From Flavobacterium sp. AED (GTDB taxonomy: Bacteria; Bacteroidota; Bacteroidia; Flavobacteriales; Flavobacteriaceae): a stretch of 64,000 nucleotides of DNA. Of the stretch, positions 17,948 to 28,425 are shown one piece after another. Where the stretch lies: positions 310,001 to 374,000 of the forward strand of contig NZ_JSYM01000002.1 in NCBI RefSeq assembly GCF_000812945.1, in the 5' to 3' direction. A model generated the notes under the pieces. That model was not told the origin of the DNA. It searched no databases and worked only from the letters and a program-made list of their open reading frames with translations. A program made the translations under genes and the position numbers. Numbering within the stretch: position 1 is the stretch's first letter; every line of letters starts with the position of its first letter.

Positions 17948-18382
17948 TTAATTAGGTAGTACGCTAGCGTGCATTGCCATTATTTTCCATGATTTTTTAG
18001 GATTAGGTCTTGTAAACACTTCCATGTAGGAAAGATGTAGGGTGACAACTTTTCCAGAAATGGTAACTGTAAAACTCACTTTCCCTACAACTGTGGCTGT
18101 ATTGTTTATAACTGTTGCAGTATTTTCTTCTACATCAATACGGTTATGTATAAAATCTCCGCTTTTTAAGGTGTTTATGTATTGTTCTTTAGTTTTAAAC
18201 TCACCATTACTGCTAACAACCATAAATTTATCATCAAACAGGTTTTCAAGAGAATCTATTTTATTTTCAACTTCCCATTTAAATATTTGGTTAGACAATT
18301 TGAGAATCTCGGCTTCTGTCTGGGATTGTGCAAATACATTACTTGCGAGCAAAAAAAAGGCAATCGTTAGTATATTTTTCAT
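17948..18382 (-). CDS. Exported NTF2-like (DUF4440) protein
   Basis: This 144-residue protein has a clear signal peptide (MKNILTIAFFLLASNVFAQ, residues 1-19) and a single NTF2/SnoaL-like cone domain, containing EVENKIDSLENLFDDKFMVV and a C-terminal YMEVFTRPNPKKSWKIMAMH. It should be periplasmic. It follows the aldo/keto reductase of copy B by 113 bp, with a terminator between, and is a paralogue of the interrupted gene next to it. Family members bind small molecules or act as steroid-isomerase-like folds; no function is assigned here. Confidence 0.78.
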   Translation of the reverse strand: MKNILTIAFFLLASNVFAQSQTEAEILKLSNQIFKWEVENKIDSLENLFDDKFMVVSSNGEFKTKEQYINTLKSGDFIHNRIDVEENTATVINNTATVVGKVSFTVTISGKVVTLHLSYMEVFTRPNPKKSWKIMAMHASVLPN

Positions 18383-18454
18383 AATAATTTGAATGTCTGG
18401 TTAATTTTTATTTAGGTTTAATTCTCGGAGTTTTGTTATTTAATGTGAAATTCT

Positions 18455-18490
18455 AAAAAGGCTTATCCTGATTTTTAGGGAAGCCTTTTT
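18455..18490 (-). terminator. Terminator after aldo/keto reductase copy B
   Basis: AAAAAGGCTT (18455-18464) pairs with AAGCCTTTTT (18481-18490), giving a 10-bp stem with T-rich ends, 5 bp after the reductase stop on the minus strand. It separates this gene from the NTF2-like genes downstream. Confidence 0.7.
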
Positions 18491-18495
18491 ACTTT

Positions 18496-19503
<1,008 letters not shown>

Positions 19504-19570
19504 TTACATTACAAAGGTAGAATAGGGTTAGGGCATAGAATAACGAAAAAGAAACGATAAATTACGAAAA

Positions 19571-20470
19571 TCAAATATTCCTGAACTTCATAGGACTTAG
19601 CTGAATATGCTTTTTAAAAAAATTATTAAAGTGGGTTACTTCGGTAAAACCTAATGCATAAGCGATTTCGGATACTGACCATGCAGTTTCTCTCAATAGG
19701 ATTTTTGCTTCCTGTACGATACGTTCCCCAATAATCTGTGAAGTTGTTTTATCGGTGGTTTCTTTTATAGCCCTATTTAAATGATTAACGTGTACGTTCA
19801 ACTTTTCGGCATAATCTGAAGCAGAGCGAAGGGATATTATTTGGTGCGGATCATCAATAGGGAATTGACGTTCTAACAATTCTAAAAATAATGTAGAAAT
19901 GCGTTGGGCAGCATTGAGTGGATGTTTAGTTAAATTATCTGAAGGAGCCATTTTCAAAGCAAAGTGAACTATTTCAAAAACAATGGTTCTAAGTACATCA
20001 TATTTATGGATGTAATCAGAATTAATTTCCTCAAACATACGTTCATAGGTTGCGCTTAACGTTTTTAATTGCTCATCTGTTATTTCAAAAACGTGGTTGC
20101 CATCCGGCTGAAAAAGGGAATACTGATTGAGGTTTCCATAGTGATGAAAAAAGGCTTGATCAAAAATGCAAAAGTATCCACCGATTATTCGATCTCTTTG
20201 TTCCCAACTATATGGTATTTGAGGATTAGAAAATACGATTGCACTCTTTTGTACTTCAACAACTTTATCGGCATAATGAAATTTTCCATTTCCTTTAACA
20301 AGTGTTATTTTAAAATAATCTCTTCGTTTGTAAGGTGCGGGTTTGGCTCCCTTTCCTACATAAGGTTCTAGTTTAAACACATTGAAATGACCAATTTCCT
20401 TACGCAGATTATCGGGCATAAAATCGTATTTATTCTCGTAAAATTCTTGTATTGATTCCCCTTTACTCAT
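19571..20470 (-). CDS. AraC-family transcriptional regulator (copy B)
   Basis: This 299-residue regulator has an N-terminal cupin-like sensor (about residues 30-145, with YKRRDYFKITLVKGNGKFHY) and a C-terminal AraC HTH pair (about 200-299, with LNVHVNHLNRAIKETTDKT and EIAYALGFTEVTHFNNFFKK). It is nearly co-linear with copy A at 15566-16492, so one arose by duplication of the other. It precedes aldo/keto reductase copy B. No operator could be recognised upstream. Confidence 0.87.
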   Translation of the reverse strand: MSKGESIQEFYENKYDFMPDNLRKEIGHFNVFKLEPYVGKGAKPAPYKRRDYFKITLVKGNGKFHYADKVVEVQKSAIVFSNPQIPYSWEQRDRIIGGYFCIFDQAFFHHYGNLNQYSLFQPDGNHVFEITDEQLKTLSATYERMFEEINSDYIHKYDVLRTIVFEIVHFALKMAPSDNLTKHPLNAAQRISTLFLELLERQFPIDDPHQIISLRSASDYAEKLNVHVNHLNRAIKETTDKTTSQIIGERIVQEAKILLRETAWSVSEIAYALGFTEVTHFNNFFKKHIQLSPMKFRNI

Positions 20471-20575
20471 AAAACAAATTTACAAAATTCAAACCAAAAA
20501 GTACAATTAAACTGCTAATGGAACTGAATATTTTTTAAATTTGTAATGAATGGAAAATAAGGGTATAGTACCTAT

Positions 20576-20614
20576 AAAAAAATCCACTTTACAGGATGCA
20601 AAATGGATTTTTTT
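20576..20614 (-). terminator. Terminator of RND efflux operon 1
   Basis: AAAAAAATCCA with TTT after one bulged base pairs with AAATGGATTTTTTT, forming a strong A/T-flanked stem about 55 bp after the adaptor gene stop. On the minus strand a run of seven T follows the stem. Confidence 0.7.
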
Positions 20615-20667
20615 ATAAGTGAGGAGCAGAAGAGGCAGGAATCTAACAGTGCACCAAATATCAGTGG

Positions 20668-21756
20668 CTATTCATTTATAACATCACCTTCTTTAGTCTC
20701 TTCACTAGCAATTTTAACCAGTTTGTCTTTTAGGTTTAAATCACCAAAAATTTCAATTTTATCATCAATTTCTCTTCCTTTTTTAATGGTAATTCTTGAT
20801 GCTTTATGGTTTATTACTTTAATAACAAAAGTACCTTCGGCAGCATTAATCACAGCCGATTTTGGTACTACAAAAGTGCTGTCTTTTGCATTCAGCGGCA
20901 ATAAAACTTCAGCAACCATTCCAGGTAATAAATTACCATGAGTGTTGTTTACGTCCATTTCAACACGTTCGGAACGCAGTTTTAAATCTAAAGCACCAGA
21001 CATTCTTTGAATCGTGGCTTTAAAGGTATCCGGTAACGATTTTACACTAAAACTCATTTCATCACCTTGGTGCAAATAACCCGTGTACAGTTCTGGAATA
21101 GAAACTGCTAAACGCAATTTATTTTGTTGTTGAATCGTCAACAAAGGCAAATCTGAGCCTTTTCCTGATGGGCCTACATAAGTTCCTAAATTGACGTTTC
21201 TGGCAGTTACAATTCCATCAAAAGGAGCGCGAATTTCAAGATAACCTCTCATAATCGCAACTTCTTTATGTCCTGCAATTGCAGCTTGGTATTGGGCATA
21301 ATCCGAATTTTTCTTTCCGTTAGCCAATTCTAAATCATTTTTAGAAATCGTTCCTTCTACTTTACTCGTTTCATACAAACGGTTGTAGGTACTTTTACTC
21401 GTTGCATAAATAGCTTCCATCGATTTTAATTTCGATTCGGCTGCAGCCAATTGAGAGCTAATTTCAGGAGCTTCTAAAACAATCAAAAGTTGTCCTTTGG
21501 TTACTTTTGATCCAATGTCTACTTTTAAAATTTTAACAAAACTACTCACTTTAGCGTACAAATCTACTTGTTGAAAACCAGACAATTCAGCTGGTAAACG
21601 CAACTCGGTGCTTAGTTTTTCTTTTTCTAAAAGAAAGGTTTCCGTTTTAGGTTCTATTTCCACAACTGGTTCTTCTTTTTTATTCGAATTACAACTGTTT
21701 AAAAAAAATAGTGCTACAAAAAATAGCGTGGTCGATTGTAGTATTTTACTTTTCAT
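20668..21756 (-). CDS. RND efflux periplasmic adaptor (system 1)
   Basis: This 362-residue HlyD/AcrA-type membrane fusion protein has a lipoprotein signal (MKSKILQSTTLFFVALFFLNSC, lipobox Cys22). It has a barrel-sandwich half motif DLYAKVSSFVKILKVDIGSKV, a coiled-coil hairpin about residues 100-165, and a second lipoyl half beginning LEIRAPFDGIVTARNV. It would link the inner-membrane pump to the outer-membrane channel. Its start overlaps the end of the pump gene by 11 bp, so the pair is translationally coupled. It is the last gene of the operon. Confidence 0.9.
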   Translation of the reverse strand: MKSKILQSTTLFFVALFFLNSCNSNKKEEPVVEIEPKTETFLLEKEKLSTELRLPAELSGFQQVDLYAKVSSFVKILKVDIGSKVTKGQLLIVLEAPEISSQLAAAESKLKSMEAIYATSKSTYNRLYETSKVEGTISKNDLELANGKKNSDYAQYQAAIAGHKEVAIMRGYLEIRAPFDGIVTARNVNLGTYVGPSGKGSDLPLLTIQQQNKLRLAVSIPELYTGYLHQGDEMSFSVKSLPDTFKATIQRMSGALDLKLRSERVEMDVNNTHGNLLPGMVAEVLLPLNAKDSTFVVPKSAVINAAEGTFVIKVINHKASRITIKKGREIDDKIEIFGDLNLKDKLVKIASEETKEGDVINE

Positions 21757-24700
21757 TTTCTGATTTTAATGAGGATATATAATGTACACTTTCTTCATCT
21801 TCAGGATCTAAAGAAATAGATTGTGTGGTTGTTTTTTCTTGTGCCCAGGCAAAAATTAAAGGCAATATTAGTAAAACGGCAAAGGTCGAAAATAATAACC
21901 CTCCAATAACGGCTCTTCCTAATGGCGAAACTTGACCGCCACCTTCACCTTCACCAATAGCCATAGGTAACATTCCTGCAATCATAGCCACACTGGTCAT
22001 AATAATTGGTCGAAGTCGTAAAGCGGCTGCTTCTCGTGCCGATTCTAAAGCGTTACCATTTATTTTACGCAATTGCTCGGCATTGGTAACCAGTAAAACG
22101 GCATTGGCTATCGAAACCCCAACGGACATGATGATTCCCATATACGATTGTAAATTTAGGGTAGAACCTGTAATCGATAACATTAATAACGAGCCTAAAA
22201 CTACTGCAGGAACCGTTGTTAAAATTACCAAAGAAACTTTGAACGATTGAAAATTAGCAGCTAGCATTAAGAAGATTACAAATATGGCAATCAATAATCC
22301 GACTTGTAAACTGCTTAATGTTTCGCTCAATACTTTACTCATACCAATAGGTTCGATGAATAAACCACGAGGCAACTCGCCAAATGAGTTTATTGTTGCA
22401 GCCACATCTTTTGTTGCCGTCCCTAAATCAGTTTGGTAAATGTTTGCTGTAACGGTAATGTAGGGCATAGCTCCTAAATTGTCATTTTCACCACTTACAA
22501 ATGAAGGTGTAATGGAGGCTACATCGCTTAAAACAGGACGTAACGAATTTTTTAATACTGGAATTTCACCAATATCTGTTTTGCTTTTCATTTTATTTAA
22601 AGGCACTTGCACTTGAACATTATAGGATAATCCCGCTTTTTCATCCACCCAAGTATTTTTCTCCGTATACCTCGAAGAGGATGTCGAAGCAATTAACGAG
22701 CGCGAAATGTCGTTCATATCCACACCTAATTCAGCGGCGCGTGTTCTATCGATAGTAATATTCATTGCAGGATAATGAATCGGTTGCCCAATTTGTACAT
22801 CTCTTAAATAAGCAATGTGCTGTAGCTTTTCGACGATTTTATTGGCGTAAGCTTCATTTCGTTTTTTGTCTTTTCCGGCAATTCTAACTTCAATTGGAGT
22901 AGGGGAACCTTGACTCAAAACTTTATCGGTAAGCTCGATGGGTTCAAACGAAATTTTTACATCAGGAAGAATCTTTTTAATTCGAGCTCTGAAATCATCT
23001 TTAAAATCATCCATATCTGCATTGTAATCTTTCAAACTAACTTGAAAAACGGCCTCGTGCGAGCCAGCCATAAATAAATAAATGGGATTAATAGAGAACA
23101 ACGATGGGTGTTGTCCCACATATACGGATGAAATTCCGATATGTTCTTGGCCTACCATTTTCTTTAATTCTTTGAGGACTAAAACTGCTTTTTCTTCGGT
23201 GCGTTCTAAGCGTGTTCCTGTAGGAGCTCTCATTCTAAGCTGAAACTGACTCGAATTTACCTTTGGGAAAACATCTTTTCCAATATAAGTAAGGAACACA
23301 ACAGCTAGAAGTGTAATTCCGAAAAGATATACCAGACTGGTTGCCTTTTTGTGTGGAAAAAGACGATCTAAGGTTTTCATAAATCGGGTTCTGAATCTTT
23401 CAAAACGACTTATTTTTCCATCTTTATCAAAATCCTCTCTTTCAACCATTACTTTTTTCTGACCGATAAGATCCCTTTCAGATTCAGGTGTTAATCCACA
23501 AGCATTAAACTCGGCTTCATCATCAGTAATATTCGGGGCATGTTCTGTTTTTGGATGTTCTTTCATCAACCAATTCGCCATAACGGGCACAAAAGTTTGG
23601 GACAGTAAAAACGAAATAATCATTGAAAACCCAATCGCTAATGCTAAAGGTAAAAACAAAGCGCCAGGAATTCCAACCATGGTAAAAGCAGGAGCAAAAA
23701 CGGCTAAAATACAAAGTAGAATCAGCAATTTTGGCAATGCAATTTCTTTACAAGCATCCCAAATGGCGAGTGCCTTGGGTTTTCCCATATCGAGATGTTG
23801 GTGAATGTTTTCAATGGTTACCGTACTTTCATCCACTAAAATTCCTATAGCCAAAGCCAGTCCGCTCAAGGACATCAAGTTGATGGTTTGTCCGAATAAT
23901 TTCAAAAATAAAACACCAGCAATAATGGATATTGGAATCGTTAAAATTACGATTAATGCGGCGCGTCTGTCTCCCAAGAATAATAAAACCATTAATCCAG
24001 TCAAGACAGCTCCTATAATTCCCTCAGTAACTAAACTTTTAACCGAATTGATAACATAAACCGATTGGTCAAATTCGTACGATAATTTTACATCTTCAGG
24101 TAATGTACTTTGAATTTTTGGCAATTCAGATTTTAATTTTTGAACTACATCCCAAGTCGAAGCATCTCCCGCTTTGGCAATACTAATGTAAACCGAACGT
24201 TTTCCGTTTACTAAAGCATATCCTGCCGTAATATCAGCTCCATCTTTTACGGTCGCGACATCGCCTAATGTCAAGTTTTGAACGCTACCTTTAAACAACG
24301 GAATTTTCTCAAAATCCTTAACTTCTTTAATCGTATTATTAGTAGGGGTAATGTAGTTTTTATCACCAATTCTTACGTTTCCGGAAGGAGCTGTTTGGTT
24401 GTTCAATTTTATAGCTTCCACAATTTGATCTGGTGTCATATTATGCGAACGCAATAAATCTGGATCTACGTTGACCTCAATTGTTCTTGGGCTTCCGCCA
24501 AAGGGAGCCGGAGATAATAAACCTGGAATTGAAGTAAAGGAAGCACGCACATACACATTGGCCAAATCCTGTAATTCGTTGTTAGACCTAATTTTACTGC
24601 TTAAAACCAATTGTCCGATTGGCAAAGAAGAAGCATCAAAACGAATGATGAAAGGCGGTTGTGTACCCGGAGGAAATGCCGCTTGAATTCTATTGGATAG

Positions 24701-25030
24701 TGCACTCAATTCGGCAGCTGCTTGCGCCATATTGGTGTTTTCATAATAGGTCAATTTCATGATCATCAAACCCTGAATATTCTTGGTTTCGACTGATTTT
24801 ACGCCATTGGCAAAAGGAAGGATGTTGACATAATTTTTAGCAAAATAAGCCTCCATTTGGTCTGGAGTGTATCCACCAAATGGATGTGCAATATAAATTA
24901 CTGGCAAATTCATTTTAGGAAGAATATCTACCTTAATGTCTTTGATGGCGCCAATTCCGAAGAAAAATAAACCTGCAACCAATACCAGTATCGAAATGGG
25001 TTTGCGGAGTGCAAAACGTATTAAATTCAT
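21746..25030 (-). CDS. RND efflux inner-membrane pump (system 1) with an EF-hand-like loop
   Basis: This 1094-residue pump has 12 predicted membrane helices and two large periplasmic loops. In TM4 the proton-relay pair, usually Asp-Asp in HAE1 pumps, reads Asp400-Glu401 (AIGILVDESTVTIEN). Between TM6 and TM7, at residues 533-544, the cytoplasmic linker contains DFDKDGKISRFE, which meets the 12-residue EF-hand calcium-loop pattern at positions 1, 3, 5, 6, 8 and 12. The linker (about 490-560) is longer than in AcrB. The gene lies between its TolC-like channel and adaptor genes. Substrates are unknown; it is nearest to the MMPL/AcrB-like pumps of Bacteroidota rather than the CusA metal pumps. 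Confidence 0.9.
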   Translation of the reverse strand: MNLIRFALRKPISILVLVAGLFFFGIGAIKDIKVDILPKMNLPVIYIAHPFGGYTPDQMEAYFAKNYVNILPFANGVKSVETKNIQGLMIMKLTYYENTNMAQAAAELSALSNRIQAAFPPGTQPPFIIRFDASSLPIGQLVLSSKIRSNNELQDLANVYVRASFTSIPGLLSPAPFGGSPRTIEVNVDPDLLRSHNMTPDQIVEAIKLNNQTAPSGNVRIGDKNYITPTNNTIKEVKDFEKIPLFKGSVQNLTLGDVATVKDGADITAGYALVNGKRSVYISIAKAGDASTWDVVQKLKSELPKIQSTLPEDVKLSYEFDQSVYVINSVKSLVTEGIIGAVLTGLMVLLFLGDRRAALIVILTIPISIIAGVLFLKLFGQTINLMSLSGLALAIGILVDESTVTIENIHQHLDMGKPKALAIWDACKEIALPKLLILLCILAVFAPAFTMVGIPGALFLPLALAIGFSMIISFLLSQTFVPVMANWLMKEHPKTEHAPNITDDEAEFNACGLTPESERDLIGQKKVMVEREDFDKDGKISRFERFRTRFMKTLDRLFPHKKATSLVYLFGITLLAVVFLTYIGKDVFPKVNSSQFQLRMRAPTGTRLERTEEKAVLVLKELKKMVGQEHIGISSVYVGQHPSLFSINPIYLFMAGSHEAVFQVSLKDYNADMDDFKDDFRARIKKILPDVKISFEPIELTDKVLSQGSPTPIEVRIAGKDKKRNEAYANKIVEKLQHIAYLRDVQIGQPIHYPAMNITIDRTRAAELGVDMNDISRSLIASTSSSRYTEKNTWVDEKAGLSYNVQVQVPLNKMKSKTDIGEIPVLKNSLRPVLSDVASITPSFVSGENDNLGAMPYITVTANIYQTDLGTATKDVAATINSFGELPRGLFIEPIGMSKVLSETLSSLQVGLLIAIFVIFLMLAANFQSFKVSLVILTTVPAVVLGSLLMLSITGSTLNLQSYMGIIMSVGVSIANAVLLVTNAEQLRKINGNALESAREAAALRLRPIIMTSVAMIAGMLPMAIGEGEGGGQVSPLGRAVIGGLLFSTFAVLLILPLIFAWAQEKTTTQSISLDPEDEESVHYISSLKSENEK

Positions 25031-25042
25031 TAGGATCTTTAA

Positions 25043-26425
25043 TTAAAATTCATTTATAAATAAGTCAAAATTGCCTGTGGCTGCTGCTTTAAGCAAAAAG
25101 GATTGCCAAACATTATTATTGACGATATCACGATCAATTTCGGCACGGTTCAAAGTGTATATAGTTTGCGTCAAATCGGTCAAAGTGGTTAATCCGTTTT
25201 TATATAAAGTCGATTTTTGCAAATAAGCTTGTGCGGCAGCATTGACTTGAACTGGTGCTTCTGCATAATTGTCTAACGTAATTTTTATTTTATCATCGGC
25301 TAAACTCAATTGTGATTTTAGTTCTCGATCAATCTGGTTGTACTCTTCTTGCAAACCTTGCGAAACAAACTTTTGGGCGCTAACTTGTTTGCTCATTCGG
25401 AGCGGAGTAGTTAAATTCCAGCTAATCCCGACTCCAACTAAATAATTAGTACGATCTGGACTTACACCATCTAAATAATTTCTGTTAAAAGACGCTTGAT
25501 TAGTTCCGTAATCCGAATTAAATCCAGAAGCTCTTGTTTGTAAAACGCCAAACATACTCATGGTTGGGTAGTAAAAACGTTTGTACAATTTAACTTGTTG
25601 GTTGCTGTAATCAATCTTCGTTTTATAATATTGAAGTAGCGGATGCAAGCTATCAGAAGCAATTCCAGTTAATAATTCTTTCGGAATTTGATTTACAAAA
25701 AGAGTATCCACAACAAAATCTTGCGGGGCAACTCCCATCAAATCAACTAATTTATTGTTTTGTTCCTTTACAAAATTTTTAGCCAGATTCAAAGCAATTT
25801 TGGCTTTCGAAACTTCGGCAGTTGCTAAAGTAGAATCCACTCCGGCGAGTAAACCGTTTTTCACCCTTGCAGCAGCTGTTCTTTTGAAAACGTTAGCACG
25901 ATCTAAATTCTTTCGCTGTGAAATCAATAATCTTTGACTCGCTAATAAATTCAGATAAGCCGCTGAGATTTTGATTTCTTGTTGAAATTTTTCCTGTTGC
26001 AAATCGTTTTCACGACTCTGAACATCAATTTTGGCCAGATTAATTTTTTGCTGTGTTCTTCCAAAAGTAAAAAAGTCCCAGTTCATGTTGACCAAATATA
26101 GAGCGCCAAAGGCAGCATTCCAGTTTTGTTCCGGTAATGCAGGTCCGGAAGAAGCGGTTCCTAATCCATTAAATCCGTATAAAGCACCATTTTGCCCATT
26201 AATTGTTCCGTAATCTTGTTGTGCGGACAGATTAAGATTGGGCAAGTAATCACGCTGTGATTGTTTGAGAGTCTCTCGCGAAGCATTGGCGTAGTTGCTT
26301 TTTGCTTTTATTGAACCATAGTTTTCTAAACCTGTTTTTATTGCTTCTTTTAAAGACAAGGTTTGTGCAAAACTAATGTTGGCAAAAATCAATAAAAATA
26401 ATAATGTAATTTTTTTCAAATGCAT
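25043..26425 (-). CDS. TolC-family outer-membrane efflux channel (system 1)
   Basis: This 460-residue outer-membrane factor has a signal peptide (MHLKKITLLFLLIFANISFAQ, residues 1-21) and two OEP repeats rich in long helices (about 25-225 and 240-450). The mature end lacks a lipobox, so unlike the NodT-type channels of systems 2 and 3 it is not a lipoprotein. It is the first gene of the operon and is followed 12 bp later by the pump gene. The upstream region is shared with a divergent sensor kinase. Confidence 0.9.
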   Translation of the reverse strand: MHLKKITLLFLLIFANISFAQTLSLKEAIKTGLENYGSIKAKSNYANASRETLKQSQRDYLPNLNLSAQQDYGTINGQNGALYGFNGLGTASSGPALPEQNWNAAFGALYLVNMNWDFFTFGRTQQKINLAKIDVQSRENDLQQEKFQQEIKISAAYLNLLASQRLLISQRKNLDRANVFKRTAAARVKNGLLAGVDSTLATAEVSKAKIALNLAKNFVKEQNNKLVDLMGVAPQDFVVDTLFVNQIPKELLTGIASDSLHPLLQYYKTKIDYSNQQVKLYKRFYYPTMSMFGVLQTRASGFNSDYGTNQASFNRNYLDGVSPDRTNYLVGVGISWNLTTPLRMSKQVSAQKFVSQGLQEEYNQIDRELKSQLSLADDKIKITLDNYAEAPVQVNAAAQAYLQKSTLYKNGLTTLTDLTQTIYTLNRAEIDRDIVNNNVWQSFLLKAAATGNFDLFINEF

Positions 26426-26450
26426 AAATTTTAAAGTATAAAATTATTAA

Positions 26451-26458
26451 CAAAATTA
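26451..26458 (-). promoter_or_regulatory. -7 box of the efflux operon 1 promoter
   Basis: TAATTTTG on the minus strand matches TANNTTTG and lies 26 bp before the channel gene start. No TTTG or TTG is found at the right distance upstream, so expression may need an activator. Confidence 0.4.
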
Positions 26459-26503
26459 TTTCTCTTGAGTCGATATATGTCTTGTTAAATGATGTAATGC
26501 AAT

Positions 26504-26534
26504 AATAAATGACCAATTCAATTGGTCATTTATT
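26504..26534. promoter_or_regulatory. 31-bp perfect palindrome in the divergent promoter region
   Basis: AATAAATGACCAATT, one central C, and its exact reverse complement. The 15-bp arms are too perfect and too well placed, between divergent efflux and two-component genes, to be likely chance. It has the form of a dimeric repressor operator (TetR or MarR style) rather than the direct repeats that LytTR regulators usually bind. No T-tract follows, so termination is unlikely. Confidence 0.6.
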
Positions 26535-26588
26535 GCAAATATAAATTAAATATTTGTGCTTAATTTGCATACTATTTAAGTATTAAAA

Positions 26589-27626
26589 ATGAGTAAAAAA
26601 ATTGATAACATAATGGATAACCAATGGTGGCAAGAAATTGCTGTTGTTGCCTTTTCATTTACACTTTTTACCTTAAAAAATGATTGGATGTTATTCAGCT
26701 CGTTGAGCTCTATTTCTTTGGGTGTTTTTTACTATTTCATCTTATATTTTCACGCGCAATTCAACCGTTTTTTTCTTCTGCCAATATTATTTAAGGCGCA
26801 ACGTCCTTTAGCATATTTACTGGTATCGGCCCTAACAGTGTTTGTTTTTTCAGTCCTTTTATATGAATTTTCCACTTTCGAGATATTTAATAATTCGTAT
26901 TTGTATCAAACCTCGCATCAAAGAAGTTATGTCTACCAATTGGCCAGTATTTTAGGAACATTAGTTTGTATTTTGAGTCCGATTATTGTTTTTAAATTCT
27001 ATAGAATTCATAAAAAACAAACTGACGAAACTTTGCTGTTTAATCAAATGCAATTGAATGCCCTTAAAGGGCAATTGAATCCTCATTTTTTGTTTAATAC
27101 ATTCAATACACTCTACGGAATTAGCTTAGAATTTCCTGAAAGAACGCCTGATTTGATTATGAAAGTGTCACAATTAATGCGGTATCAACTCGAAAGTAAT
27201 AGCAAACAATGTGTCTCTCTTGAAGACGAACTTGATTTTATCAACAGTTACATACAACTTGAAAAAGAACGAGTTGGTTACCGTTGCGACATTACGTATG
27301 ATTGTAAGATAGATAATGAAAATGCTTACAAAGTATCTCCAATGTTATTGATTGCCTTTATTGAAAATGCATTCAAACACGGAACTTGTGCTATAGAGAA
27401 ATGTTTCGTTCGGATTATTATTACTGTCGAAAATGGGTTGTTACACTTACATGTAGTCAATTCAATTCCAAAGAAAAAAACTGGGGTTGTTTCGACTAAA
27501 ATTGGCTTAAAAAATACTATTGAGCGGTTGAACCTAATTTATGGAAAAGACTATAAACTAGATATTCAAGATGATAAAAATACGTATATTGTAGATTTGA
27601 AATTGCAGCTGAAAAAGTTTGTATAA
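26589..27626 (+). CDS. LytS/YpdA-type sensor histidine kinase
   Basis: This 345-residue membrane sensor has four hydrophobic segments between residues 15 and 140, followed by a His_kinase domain with LNPHFLFNTFNTLYGIS (phospho-acceptor His166). A HATPase part contains AFIENAFKHG and ends IGLKNTIERLNLIYG. There is no separate periplasmic sensor domain, so the signal is probably sensed in the membrane. The stop codon overlaps the start of the response regulator by 1 bp. It is transcribed away from efflux operon 1 and may sense envelope stress or the pump's substrate; that link is by position only. Confidence 0.9.
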   Translation: MSKKIDNIMDNQWWQEIAVVAFSFTLFTLKNDWMLFSSLSSISLGVFYYFILYFHAQFNRFFLLPILFKAQRPLAYLLVSALTVFVFSVLLYEFSTFEIFNNSYLYQTSHQRSYVYQLASILGTLVCILSPIIVFKFYRIHKKQTDETLLFNQMQLNALKGQLNPHFLFNTFNTLYGISLEFPERTPDLIMKVSQLMRYQLESNSKQCVSLEDELDFINSYIQLEKERVGYRCDITYDCKIDNENAYKVSPMLLIAFIENAFKHGTCAIEKCFVRIIITVENGLLHLHVVNSIPKKKTGVVSTKIGLKNTIERLNLIYGKDYKLDIQDDKNTYIVDLKLQLKKFV

Positions 27627-28324
27627 TGAAAGAAACCAAAAAATGCATTATTGTTGATGATGAGCCAGCAGCACATTATGTTTTGGTGAATTATATCAAA
27701 CAGAATCCACAATTAGAATTGGTTTTCCAAGGGTATAATGGTATTGAAGCCATGGATTATCTTCGAGAGAATAAAGTCGATTTGATGTTTTTAGATATTA
27801 ATATGCCTGAAATTACCGGAATGGAATTGCTAAAGATTATTCCAACACATCCTAAAACGATTTTAACGACAGCTTATTCTGAATTTGCTCTTGAAAGTTA
27901 TGATTATGGCGTTATTGATTATTTGTTGAAACCCATTTATTTCCCTCGTTTTTTAAAAGCTGTTGAACGTTTTTTTACTACAGAAAACAATAAAATCAAA
28001 ACAGAGGAAGTAATAGTCAATTCGGTAAACGTGAAAATAGATGGTTATTTTATGGAAATCGAATTAGACCAGCTTTTATTTGCACAAAGTTTTGGTAATT
28101 ATGTGAAATTGCACACCTTAAAAAAGACCTATTTAGCTTCGATTACTACCACCGAATTCGAGAAATGCCTTCCCGAAAAGAATTTCATGCGTATTCATAA
28201 ATCGTATATCGTGGCATTGGACAAAATTGAATCTACCGAAAAAGATTTTGTCATCATTAAAAAAGAAAGATTGCCTATTGGCATTACGTATAAAAGAGAA
28301 TTGTCTGATCGATTGAAAAATTAA
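27626..28324 (+). CDS. LytTR-family response regulator
   Basis: This 232-residue regulator has a receiver domain (residues 5-120; acidic pocket Asp11/Asp12, phospho-acceptor Asp57 in LMFLDINMPE, conserved Lys in LLKPI) and a LytTR DNA-binding domain (about 135-232, FMRIHKSYIVALDKI). It is the partner of the adjacent LytS-like kinase. The likely target is the divergent efflux operon or its own promoter. LytTR sites are paired short direct repeats and none was identified with confidence. Confidence 0.92.
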   Translation: MKETKKCIIVDDEPAAHYVLVNYIKQNPQLELVFQGYNGIEAMDYLRENKVDLMFLDINMPEITGMELLKIIPTHPKTILTTAYSEFALESYDYGVIDYLLKPIYFPRFLKAVERFFTTENNKIKTEEVIVNSVNVKIDGYFMEIELDQLLFAQSFGNYVKLHTLKKTYLASITTTEFEKCLPEKNFMRIHKSYIVALDKIESTEKDFVIIKKERLPIGITYKRELSDRLKN

Positions 28325-28335
28325 ATAATTTTATA

Positions 28336-28371
28336 AAAAAAGAGAGAAATTTTAGGAATTTCTCTCTTTTT
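28336..28371. terminator. Bidirectional terminator
   Basis: AAAAAGAGAGAAATT and AATTTCTCTCTTTTT form a 15-bp stem with a 4-5 nt loop, with A-run and T-run on either side. It lies 12 bp after the response regulator stop and about 55 bp after the Old Yellow Enzyme stop on the other strand. Confidence 0.85.
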
Positions 28372-28425
28372 GGTTTGACTATTATAAGATAACTTTTTTA
28401 TAAACTGATTTGTATTTTTAAATGT

